Positions 12,720 through 23,634 of a DNA stretch of 64,000 nucleotides are shown piece after piece. The stretch's first letter is position 1. Each line of letters begins with the position of its first letter. The translations under genes and the position numbers were made by a program. The stretch is from Gonapodya prolifera JEL478 (lineage: Eukaryota; Monoblepharomycota; Monoblepharidomycetes; Monoblepharidales; Gonapodyaceae): positions 620,001 to 684,000 of the forward strand of contig KQ965732.1 of NCBI GenBank assembly GCA_001574975.1. Direction: 5' to 3'. A model generated the notes under the pieces. That model made no database searches and was not told the origin of the DNA. It worked only from the letters and a program-made list of their open reading frames with translations.

Positions 12720-14436
12720 CGGGAGATGGAGATGGTGGACCGCAGGAGTTGTGACAATCACGTATATTTAATTGAAGCATGTTTTGGTCTCGCTCTTGAA
12801 CGATATACCCTGATATGAAGAAGAGAAGGGTGTCGTCCGTTATTCATTGTATTTGGACGTGGTAGTCGAAATTTCTCTCCGTCACGCGGGACTGTAGGTG
12901 GGACGTGGACATGGGAATATCAAGAACTCTGAGGTTGGTGATACGCAAAGCCTTCAGCTATGAAGGCCGTTTTCTCATAATCTGCAGGAAATGGCCCGGT
13001 CCTGGAAAGGGAGCACGGTGTGTCCCAAACAAGACGAGCCCCCACATTGATCTGCTCGCACCCAGTCTGGACCTCTCTGGTACCAGGTTCTTCCTCGACA
13101 TCTTCTCATACTGTGTTTGAGTTTGTCGCGTCCCGTTCGGCATTCGGCCTCGGAACAATAGGCTCACCAGAGAGGATGGAAAGACATCCTCGGGGGGTGC
13201 GGGGAAGCTGGAACTATGACGCTTCATGAAGGGCACCGTGAGGCGAGATTTTGAATGGTTCGAAGCAATACCAAGGGAACAGGGTGCTTGGTTCACGCAG
13301 GTTAGGTCTTCCATGGGCCGTACATGTGATCAACGAGGGACAACCCGTTATCGCTCGAGTGAAGGGGTGGATTGTGAAGGTACGGCTACCAAAGGCATAT
13401 ATTCGTGCTTGTGGACGCACGTTTTCATATGGAACAGAAGAAAAGGGAAGGAGTATGGGAGGAAAGAATAGAGGGTAGCATGCATGGTACAGCAAGAAAT
13501 ATTGTACAAGTGAAGTTTACGCAACTCACCAAGCTATGCGCTCATTGAAGGAGACTGTGCGCGGGCAAGTATACTGTGGTCACAATTTGTGTAGGGAAAG
13601 CGGCAGAGAACAAAGCGACAGTTCGCGTTGATTTGCAGGCGAACTACGCGCGTGTGGAGAGGCTGTGGAGAGGCGCGACATGAGCGAACACCACATCGGG
13701 CGAAAGGCAGTGAGGACTGTGGAACAAGAGAGTGACGGTGGTGGTGAGTGGTGGCCAGAGAGCGGAGGGACACGCCGGGGGCGCGAGGTCGATGTAGAGA
13801 TGTGAGAGCGGTCCCGATGGGAGGTTGAAATGCGGCAGTGGAGGTGGAAGTGGTGGGCGGTGTGGAGAAATAGGAGAAAGGGCGAGGACAAGCGGAGAGG
13901 ACGGAAGACCCCAGAATGATGGGCCACAAAGAGTCAGAAGATGTGCGTGGAGAGAAAGGCAGACATACAGCTGGAGTGTACCGGCGGAAAGGGATAGCGG
14001 ACAACCGACGAGCGGACACGCAGCACAGTCCTGTACTGCACACATACGCTCTTTTCTTACTCAATCACTTAATTTCGCCTCTCGCTACCATCTTCGTCTT
14101 ACGTCTCCACTCCCAGTACTCTCCTCCCCCGAATCAGTCGCGTCTCCCGGGTGGAACGCCCTCCCCACTCCTGCCGCTCTGTCTCCCATTTTCGCCTATC
14201 ATTCGCTCGCTGCACATCCCAGCATCTCGGCAAGTCCTCGCGAGTCCCACCCGACCCTTGCTCTGCACTCCCCGATCCCACATCACTCCACCACCTGCCT
14301 TCCACCTCGTTCCTCTTCTCCTCTCCTTCCTTCGGACTCCTCCACGCTCTTCCCTGCCAGCATAAGCGAAATCAGCCTCGACCACTTTAGAAACACGCAA
14401 CTCGAGGGCTTCGCTCGGGCCTCCATCCCCAACCTC
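12720..14436. other. Gap without a recognisable gene; CT-rich stretch before the NDPK-like gene
   Basis: The first part should be the kinase 3' UTR. From about 13600 to 14350 the plus strand shifts to strongly pyrimidine-rich sequence. The reading frame of the downstream gene stays open from 13825, so extra N-terminal coding sequence before 14437 cannot be excluded. A 176-codon minus-strand frame (13534-14064) is Ser/Pro/Thr-rich without a domain, and I take it as a shadow. Confidence 0.4.
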
Positions 14437-17400
14437 ATGTCAAACAACAAACCACCCCTCCCAGACAACTTCCCCCTCAACCCATACGCTTCGGCCGCCC
14501 CTCCCTCAGTCCTTCATCGCGCAGTCTTCCACCCCGAATTAGCTCCTGACCACCTCGCCACATTTCTCCCCGCCGCGTCTCCGGTTCTCGACTTGGGATC
14601 AGCCCCTGACACAATCCTTGGCGCCGCCGAACGTGTCGCAGCCCAATCGATACCAATACAAAAAGTCTCTGTCTCCGTTGACACTGCTCTGGACCGTCGC
14701 CCAAGCATCATGACCGGCTCGCCTGCTGGACCAAACGACGTCGTTGACAGTGCGGTCGACGTGGCCTCAACTCCAACAAAGGACGGATCCTCCCCGTCCC
14801 AGGAAATCGGCAACACACCGAACCTACCCACCACTCCTCCCGTGAAAGATTTCTCAGGCTCCAACGATACCATGCACGACGCCCAGCCCAATGGCATTCA
14901 TACCCCAACAAATGGCGTACTGACACCCCCTGATCAATCGTCTCCGTCCCGCTCCATTGCTTACTCTGACGACTTCAACTCTCTCTCACCCTCGCCTCGC
15001 GCAAAGGAAAGTCCCAGCACACCCGTGCTGACACACCTCGCCAAGCCCATTGTCTGGAGCGCGCGCACGAACGGCGCCGCCCTCCTGGACAAAGAAGAAC
15101 TGCGGAGCGAGCCTTGCGAGAACGGAGCAGCGGGGCACGAGTTCCGAGGGTGGAACTCAGTGCCTCGTGTCCGTGCAATGGGGAACGGGGTGATCCACGT
15201 ACACGGACACGGTGGAGATTTCGAAAACGATTACACCTCCCGTGTCATGCCCTCCTTCCCTCCTCCCCCGTCTCACCCAGTCCCCATCCCATCACCACCA
15301 CATCACCCCGCTTTACCGCTCCAACCGGCGACCACTGTCAAGTCTGGCCACACAACCCCATCCGTTACGCCGCCAGGAACCCCGTCAGGCCCTCCGAGCC
15401 CCGCCAACTCGTCTCGCCCGACTCCTGTCCGACCCATCGCTAACCCTCGTGGGCCCTGGCGGCGGCACGCCACGGACGGCGCCATCGACAGCGGGGGGGC
15501 TGCCTCTCGGGCGTGGAGGGACGGCCCTAGGGACGGCTGGGTTGCCGAGGACATTGTCGATGCCGACGGTGACGAAGGTTCCTCTGAGTCTGGGTCCCCC
15601 GAGGCCATGGACATTGATGCTGTTGGTGACGACGGTGGCGCGTCACGCGAGTCGGGGTACACGTCGCTCGGGGCAGGCTGGCAGGAGATGGAGGAGATGG
15701 GCCCCGGATCCAGGAGCAGGTGGACTGGGTTGGGGATCGATGGGGTGGAGGTGGAACAAGACGAGGAGTACGGCGGGGAGGGAAACATATCAAGGGCGTT
15801 TGCCTCCGTGACGGACATTAGGAGGCCCCCGAGGGGGGATTGGGGGAGCGGGAGGGTGGGGCGGTACGGCGACATGGGCGGTGGGTCCAGTGGGGAGGAA
15901 GAGGGAAGGAGCTCATTTGGCCAGGGGTACCGAGGCGGCCGCCCCGGTGGGTCGACCGTTTGGAACGGGTGGAGAAGCCAGAGGTCGCCTCCTCTTGTCG
16001 CGGGCAGTGGGGGTGGAGATGTGGAGCGGGTTTTAACGAGGAAGAAGGACGGTACGAATATGGATGCTGCAGAATTGCAGAGACTTTTGAGAGAGCATGG
16101 AGCAGAGGAGAGAAAGAAGAGGGAGGTCGATGAGCTCAAGGAGAAAATTATGAAAGCGGTAGTTGCCAGAGGTGTGATTGGGACAGGGACCAAGGAGGAT
16201 CAAGCCAAAGCTAGCAAATTCGAGGAGGCGCTGGAAAGAAAGCGAAGGAGGGAGGAGAAGAAAAAGGAGAGGGAGGGGGTGATTGTGAGTGGCGGAACGG
16301 CCCAGGCGGGTACAAGTGCGGTTCCGGGGCGACAAACGGGGCCGGTGGAACCTACTCCAACGACGAAAGGTGACGAGGCCACTGTGACTTTACCGGAAAA
16401 GGAGTCGCACGTTTCGGGGGAGGTGAAGGGGAAGAAGGCCAAGGGAAGGAAGAAGGGCAAAAAAGGGAAAAAGAAGGCGAAGAAGACAGGTGGTGGGGCA
16501 GGTGGAGTGGCAGGGAAGGAGCCTTATGGGGAGGATGATGGTGACGACGATGAGGAGGCGGATGAGGAAGTGAAGGAGGAGGAAGGAAAGGTCCTGGGCG
16601 GGGCAGAGAGTAGTTTGACTTTGGTTGATGGCGATGACGCTAAGGGGACTGAAAACGGGAATGTGTATGCGGTTGAAGACAAGGCGCACAAAAGGGATGG
16701 GTTGGTTGCTGAAGAGCAGGTGGAGGTTCCGGACCGACCATCGCAAGAGAAGCCAGTTCAGTCTCTACCTGGGCCATCGTGTGCGGAAGATGTGTCGGAA
16801 GAAGAGGCGGCTGGTGACGTGGGGGAGGTTGCAGCCACTGGACCCGTGCCAGTCATCGACAGAGCGGGTGGGGCCAAGTCCAGTGCACCTCCGCACGCCC
16901 CGACGCCCCCACCCACGATTGGAGTTCCACAGGCAGGCTCGTCGCCGGCCTCCAGTGCTACCGGTGGGGGCTCTGGTGGTAGCGGGGCAGGTCGGTGGGA
17001 TGACGCGGTGGAGTTTTTGGCAGTGAGCCCTCTGGTGCCGTCCTGGGCTTATGCTGGACTAATTGATGCACTCGGAGCTGTGGGGTGGCGGACTGCATCT
17101 ACGGCGAGAACGATTGTGGATTCTGAGTGAGTGTGCCATTGTTGGGGGTCAGATGTCCTTGCACAGTTGAGATTGACACTGACATCGCTGCCTCGCAATT
17201 CTCGATGTCGAAGTCGCCACGCTTACTGGGAACTACCGCCTGCATTCCGCACAAAGTTTCCAGATGAGCGCGGGTGGTCACGCTCGGCGGCTCTTTTGCT
17301 GGAACTGCACCGGATCCCTCGGTCTGCACCGTACAGTGACTTCCCTAGTAGTCAAGCGGTCCTTTCACAAATCACTTCCACACTCCCTCTTGGTGCGATC

Positions 17401-19423
17401 CCGGCCAACGTGCCACTAAACCACCTGTTCGGGAGGGTCAATTGCTCGACCAATAGATACGAGGAGGACCAGAGGTACAAGGTGGTGGACATTATGGGGA
17501 AGGTGCCAACCAGGATGTCAGCCGAGGGGAAGATTGCGGATAGGCCGTCGGCGTTGTGGAAGGGGGAGGGTGTGCCCCAGGTAAGTGTCGAAAAATATGT
17601 GTTGCGTTTTGCTGGAAAAACGGCTTGCGAACGGTACTTACAAAATTATTCTTGATATTGCAATGGCAGATGGTTGTCGTCGCATGCCGGACTGTCCACG
17701 GGCTTGCTCTCCTCCGACGTCTTGTGCGTCCTCCGCCCCCGACACCCGCGGCCAGCAACCTCTATCAGGATCCTCCGACACGATTCGAGCTACTCGGTTT
17801 GAAATGTGCCGACTCCCTCCGTCTGAACCAGGCCAAGGTAGTCACACCGTTCCCAGTGGGCCATCCAGGGTATTCTAAGAGCCTCTCAATGCTCATGGCA
17901 AGATTGGTGTTGGACGAAGAAAGGAGTGGGAGGATGGGATTCGCGCCATTCGTTCAATGGGTCATTATTTCGCTCCGAGGGTTTTCAGGACCAGTCGGTG
18001 CGCAAGAGGTGGTAAATGCGTACCGAGCGGAGAAAGGCTTGACTTCTCATTCTGTGGAGATTGTGGCGTCACCTACGGCGGAGGCCGGGTACGATTGGAG
18101 CGCGACCTTTTTTAGGGATACGGAACTTGTTCAGGATGCTGCTATGTTCGCCAAAACCAACGTTTGGCTTCCAGAAAAGATGCACTTTGTCCACCCGATG
18201 CGGTGGGCGGTCAATGGACCCATGTACGAAAGCACCGTGTGCATCATCAGAGAGCCACATGTGCCTATGTTGGGAAAAATTCTCGCAGAACTCAATAAGG
18301 GCGGGCTGGTCTTGGCCGGCATGGGCTTGGCGACGCTGGGTCTGACCGAAGCAGCGCGGCTCGTCGCGGCGGAGGCAGAGCGTGAGCCAGCATTGAGTAG
18401 CAAGGCGCGTCAGTCTTTCCAGGCCTGGCATTCGGAGAAGCAGTCTCTGGTCTTATGTCTCTTAGGCACGAACGTCGTGAAAGAGGTCCAACTTGTGTTG
18501 CAGATGCTCAACCAGGAGCTGCTCAGCCCAACGTTGGGATCTGCTCGAGAGAAGCGGCCAGTTTCTGCTCGAGAGAGGCTGTTGGAGGGAGTGTTTTGTG
18601 AGTTGCTTGTTAAACTCTGTTCGTATTGCAGTCGGTGATGTTCAATCGATGCTATTCTGCTCTTGCAGCACCCACATCTTTGTCGGCTGCCACGAGATGC
18701 AGGGAAGCACTCTTTCCTACCGGACCTGCACTGGTACTCAAGTCGCGTGTTGTTGATAGAGGAGTAAGTTCGCCGTTTCTGGATTCACCACAACATATGC
18801 TGAGATTGCGCAAACCCGTCTTCTCCTAGTTCGTGCAGATCCTTGAACCTGGGACTATTCCAGAAAACGATTCACTCTCACACCCAAACTCTTTCACTCT
18901 TCCACCCAACGTTGCTGCCTCCTATGTAGTTCTTCCTTCGACGAGCTCATCATATTCAAACTCAGTCGGGAGCTGGTCCGCTTTTCTGTCCTTGCTGTTA
19001 CATGTTGAGCCGAAATCAAGTGCCGTTGGTGCTAATCAACTCCATCTTCTCGGCGTGTGGATCGGATCGCCCACCCAAAAGCAGCGCGAACACTTTTTGA
19101 ACCGACCTGAGGATCAATCTTCCTCCAGAAAAGTGCTTGTGGACACAGCGCTGAAGAGAGGCCCCTGTCTCGCGATTGCAATCGGATCCAGGGGCAGGTA
19201 CATGCCTCTGTCAGAGAGGCTGAGGGATGTTTTATTACGGTGGGCTTGGATGTGTTTTTTTTATTGGCATGAGTTAACACGGAGGTAATTTCAACTTTGT
19301 TGTCTTTGTAGTTGGGATACCCCAGTCGCCGTCCCTCACGTTGCCAGAACACAACAGGCAGCTTTGGATCATATGGCTGCCATCTTCAATGCGCTCACTA
19401 TTCCCGCGCCTCTGTGTGTCTGA
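14437..19423 (+). CDS. Large protein with four degenerate NDPK-like domains and a disordered N-terminus
   Basis: Predicted size is about 1533-1547 residues. Exons are 14437-17126, 17172 (or 17214)-17580, 17670-18597, 18669-18763, 18830-19239 and 19312-19423; both choices for exon 2 keep phase. Residues 1-840 are low complexity: Pro/Ser-rich, then acidic, then a Lys/Gly run near 16435-16490. After that I see four segments with the NDPK beta-alpha-beta pattern. They begin at VEFLAVSPLVPSWAYAGLI, at VVVACRTVHGLALLRRLV, at STVCIIREPHVPMLGKIL, and near YVVLPSTSSSYS. The third is clearest, with GGLVLAGMGLATLGLTEAA matching the second strand and SLVLCLLGTNVVKEVQ the third. None has the N-x-x-HGSD motif with the catalytic histidine, so they are probably inactive. 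Start at 14437 is the first convincing ATG, but the frame is open upstream. The junction at 17126 is the weakest. Confidence 0.6.
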
Positions 19424-19563
19424 CCGCTCAATTTTCCTCATACATTTTCTCACAGTTCTCATTTCCCTTTCCACTTCTCTTTCTTCCTTTGTACAGCGCC
19501 AGAGATGTGGCTCAAAGATAGTTGATTAGGCTATTTAGACTGCCGGAATGTCAATGATGATGA

Positions 19564-21500
19564 ATGGAACCTACACTCCATTCCCTCCAAAACTTTCCAC
19601 TCGTTTTTCCAGCATCAACTGCCAATCCGTGTCGCGAATTCCAAGGCTTGATTCTTGCATCTGGCCGGGAGTTCTCAATAGCGTTCAGGTTGCCAGGAAA
19701 GAATCCCCGAAAACGGCCACTCGATGGGGTGCTTGCTGCATCCAATCCCAGCGATGATGAGGCACCACTCTTGATGGTGGATGGTGAGCTCTTAGAAGTG
19801 CTGAAAGGATGCGAGGAGGTTCTGCGAGATGTATGTAGTTGGGATGGTTGCAACTTTGATCTCCATGTATTGGATTGATTCGACCGACACGCTCCTCTTA
19901 TGTTAAGCGTTTGTCTCGCAGCTCTTCCGCAGAATCTTTTCTTACAGACTTCAAAGACTTGGTCGTGAGTGAGCTGTGTATTCAGGACTACAACAAGCAT
20001 AGCTTATTCGTTACCCAAAGGAATCCATGTTGTCTGCTCGCCCCACTTCGTCAAATTCTACAGAGTGGTCTGGCGAGTATTATGCTGCCGTCGTTGAGGA
20101 ACTGAGGGCACTGGGACTACACCGACTGCATGATGTTGACACTGACTTCGAAGAAGTAACACTTCAGATTATGTGGGTACATCCTTCAGGGATTGCAAAA
20201 TGTGACTCGCTTCCACCTTCAATTGTTGTTTCAGTGATGCTGGGTCGCGGCGCCATCTCCTCCCCATAACGATACCTCGTCCAGGCGAATTGCGCCACTT
20301 GACGGTTCGTATGGATTTACCGGGACGGACAGGTCCCGCAAAGATACCAGTTTCGAGGACAGGCGGACGACTTGGATTGGCGGAAGTGGTCCAGGCGTTT
20401 GAAAAGGTGCGTGATCGGTGATCGCCGTTGCTCTAAAGGAGACTCCTTATTGTCTGTGCTTGTTGCAGACGCTCGAGGAGTTTCAACCCTTATGGTTAGT
20501 ATATATGTATCCGCTTCAACTGCTGCCCGAAAGCGAAACAATCGCTGGTCGTCTTGTTTACACATTGACAAATACAACTTCACATTTCATTACAGGGATC
20601 AGCTTGATGATCTTGATGTCAACACCTGGATTGTCGAGCCAGACCAGCCTCGCCGGAGTCACACATATCGTAGGATAGCTCTTGGTGAGTGACGGAAAGG
20701 TGTCCCCCATGTGAACCGTATGTGAAATGAAAGGGATTATGTTGCTCGTGACATCAGGAAACAATTTGTATCTCCAGATCGATATTGATCCGACGTCGCC
20801 ACTCGCCCCCCCTGCGTACAAATTTTTGGGGGCTGATCGTGCTGCTGCCAAATGCAGAGAGACGGCGAGGAAAAACATCGGTGCATGGTGAGCGCTATTC
20901 ACCAAGTTGCTTTTATGTTTAAAGTTCAAGAATAAGTACTGAGAGATCTCTCGATAAGGGATGCAACCAACTTGCTCCGCAAAAACATTGAATCTCTACT
21001 TGAGATGACATTGCCAAGTCGTCCAATGACCGACGCGTCACAGAGGTCAGCACTTGGGAGTCACGAAATGGAGGGTAAAGAGTGCGGAATCTGCTACTCG
21101 TATGTCCAGATGATGGTGTCTCAAATGGTACCGACAACATTAACTTTGCAATTCTGTCAGGCGACAGCTCCCCATTGATTTAGGTGGCGACATTGACGGG
21201 GAGGTGAATGGAAGCGGTGCCGTTCCGGACCAGGTTTGCCGAAATGGGTCTTGTGGGAAGTTGTTCCACCACCGTTGCTTGGTGAGTGCTGCTTTCGTCC
21301 ATACCCCAATCTTGATTGTATTAAAGACGAAGATCAAAATAGTATGAATGGCTTCGCTCCGTTCCAGCAACGCGTGTCGTATTCGGGGCTTGGCATGGGT
21401 CTTGTCCTTACTGTTCTGCGGTAAGTAGGCTTGTCAACATTAGTTTTTACATTTCTCAATATGCAGTTGCTTGCAGGTAATCACAACAACAAAGCCGTAG
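19564..21500 (+). CDS. FANCL: FANCL, Fanconi anaemia E3 ubiquitin ligase
   Basis: A 418-residue protein assembled from eleven exons: 19564-19830, 19908-19964, 20021-20172, 20235-20406, 20470-20495, 20596-20684, 20758-20887, 20959-21099, 21161-21281, 21343-21420 and 21477-21500. Every junction keeps frame. The central UBC-RWD region shows LPITIPRPGELRHLTVRMD and TWIVEPDQPRRS followed by RRIALGNN, typical of FANCL. The C-terminal RING carries CGICYS, then CRNGSC, FHHRCL, YEWLRS and CPYCSA, giving all eight expected zinc ligands. FANCL ubiquitinates FANCD2/FANCI in DNA interstrand-crosslink repair. The 26-nt exon 20470-20495 is unusually small. The gene starts 140 bp after the NDPK-like gene on the same strand. 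The N-terminal ELF domain is less clear by eye. Confidence 0.93.
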
Positions 21501-21899
21501 ATGCTCTCACACGTAATATGTACATAAATGTTGGTCCGTTCACTTTGCAGACCCCTGCTCGGCACGTCATATGGTGAAAGAAGCCCCAAAATTAATAAAT
21601 GCAACCCGTTACGCAAAATACTGTCTGCTTGAGAGGTGTTTGTTCCATCTCGCACGGAATTTTATCCGGTGGGAGGAGCCCCACAGGCACACAGGTGCCG
21701 AAAGTTCAATAGCCACAAAAACGCTCCAATCCACGAAGGAAGGGTCAGAAGCGGCTGCGAGCTCTCTTGCCGTTTACTCTCCTTGCAATCGGTGAATCCT
21801 GACCCTTTGGGGTTCCCAGTCCACCTCCCGCGCTCGCTCCCACGTGGGCGTGCCTGACATTACATTTCTCCTTCATCGTTCCCGGTTTTCTCCGTCAAC
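21501..21899. other. Intergenic gap, nothing recognised
   Basis: About 400 bp between the FANCL stop and the zinc transporter start. No repeat, RNA gene or conserved frame is seen. It presumably holds a 3' UTR and a promoter. Confidence 0.5.
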
Positions 21900-23317
21900 A
21901 TGTATTCCTCGTCCGACCTACCCCTTCACCGAAAAGACCTGCACTCTAATGGCTCTTCCGGCTCCCCCCACTCCTCTCGTTCACGCTTTACTTCGTCGCG
22001 CCCCTCCAGCTCCAACCGCCGGTCCTCTCCACGCTGGCTTGCTACTTTCTTCATATATGTTGCGCAGATATACCGGGACCCCAAAACGCGCAAGGTCCTT
22101 GTCTTCCTATGCCTAAACCTGTCATTCACGGTCGTGGAAGCACTTTATGGGTACTGGACGAACTCTTTATCTCTCACGTCGGATGCGGCGCACATGTTAT
22201 TCGACTCATCATTCATAGCTCTAAGTCTAGCCGCGAGCGTTGTCACAACTTGGGAGGCGGATGACAAATTTACTTATGGGTATGTGTCGTGGTGAGGACC
22301 AGGAAACCATCCCAGAGCCACAAACCCCCTTTCTGCACCTCCTCAGATTCGGTCGCATGGAAACCCTTACGGGCTTTGTGAACTGTGTGGTTTTGTTTGG
22401 CGCCGCAGCTTCCATTATGTGGGAAGCTGTTGAGCGAATTTTGGAACCTCAACACGTTCACTCAGAAAAATTGATGGTAGTGGCTATCTTAGGCTTGTTG
22501 GTGAATCTGGGTAGGTGCTTGAAGGCGGGGCCATAACTGAGTGGAGTCGTTTCATGAACCTTTCCGTAATCCCGAAATAGTCGGCATCTTCGCCTTTGAC
22601 CACGCAACACTACACGGGCACTCTCACGACCATCATGATCATGGTGACCACGGCCATGGACACTCACACGGTCACTCCCATTCACACGACCATGGCCATG
22701 ACCACGGTAACGGTTCGGCTCACACCGGACACTCCTACGAAAGTAAAAGCTCGGAAGCAAACCCCTTGATGCAGGGCATGTTTTTGCACGTACTTGCCGA
22801 CACTATGGGAAGTGTTGGAGTTGTTGCCAGTGCTCTGATGATTCGATGGTTTGGTGAGTACATCTCATGGAGCATAGTCCCAGTCAACTATCTGGATGTG
22901 GGAAAATCTGGTTTTCGCCTTGTAACTTGAATGTCACTGATGACCGCACGTTCCGCTCAAATCACAGGATGGACTTGGGCAGACCCAATCTGTTCTATCG
23001 CAATCTCCCTCCTCATCGTCGCGTCCGTATACCCTCTCCTCATCCGCTCCTCACTCGTTCTGCTGCAGCGAGTTCCAGCTGCTCTCGATGGGCGTGTGGC
23101 GGAGCTCGGTCCCCGCATTGTTTCCGTGACTGGTGTCGTCGGCTACTCACCGCCGCACGTGTGGGAACTTTCCAGTGGCCACATCGTCGGCACTGTGAAA
23201 GTGCAGATCACTGATGCCGCGGATTGGCAGGCGGTTATTGACGGTGTTGGTCAAGTGCTGCGAGACGTGGGTTGTAGGGACGTTGTGGTCCAGGTCGAGC
23301 GCAGCAGGGTAATTTAG
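21900..23317 (+). CDS. Cation diffusion facilitator zinc transporter (ZnT5/ZnT7/Msc2 branch)
   Basis: A 388-residue predicted Zn2+/H+ antiporter. Exons are 21900-22279, 22347-22510, 22581-22853 and 22968-23317. Two H-x-x-x-D metal-site motifs are visible, AAHMLFDS in TM2 and FLHVLADT in TM5, within about six membrane segments. Between TM4 and TM5 lies a His-rich cytosolic loop with many HGHSH, HDH and HGHGH repeats, followed by a C-terminal domain with DAADWQAVIDGVGQ. The SDAAHMLFDS signature and the size are most like ZnT7, which loads zinc into the early secretory pathway. The N-terminal 50 residues are Ser/Arg-rich. Location and direction of transport are inferred from the family. Confidence 0.92.
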
Positions 23318-23634
23318 AATGAATCACGCACAATAGAACCATCATATACAACCGAGTTTTCCTTCAATTTCTCGTCGACCGAGAGAGAGTGGTCTGCCTT
23401 CTTGGAATGAAGGAGTGAAACTTTCACAACATGGAACAAAACAGCGCGACAAACTTGGAAGGGATGGGCCACTGCATCTACAGACGCCGAGGGGAATGTG
23501 TGTATTAAATTATCTAAAATGCAATAGACAGACCATGTTTCTTATTCCTGTTTCGCGTCCACGTATTAAACCACTGCCTCCGCACACAATAAACGGGGCG
23601 AGGGGGGGAACGAAAGATGTTGGGGCGGCGAGCA
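23318..23634. other. Convergent 3' ends, nothing recognised
   Basis: Region between the stop codons of the zinc transporter (+) and the SH3 membrane protein (-). It should contain both 3' UTRs. No repeat or RNA gene is seen. Confidence 0.5.

Noticed and set aside
13534-14064. 176-codon minus-strand frame rich in Ser, Pro and Thr
   Set aside because: No domain. It is the complement of a purine-rich stretch and overlaps the open upstream frame of the NDPK-like gene; most likely compositional.
17131-17655. Separate gene beginning at the GTG just after the 17128 stop
   Set aside because: No ATG in frame until deep inside the conserved region, and the preceding exon ends in the first strand of an NDPK-like domain. 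A spliced join in the same frame fits better.
18598-18668. Use of the nearer acceptor that would add an NRCYSA segment resembling the NDPK active-site loop
   Set aside because: That acceptor breaks the reading frame from the phase-1 donor; the next acceptor at 18668 keeps frame and matches the family pattern.
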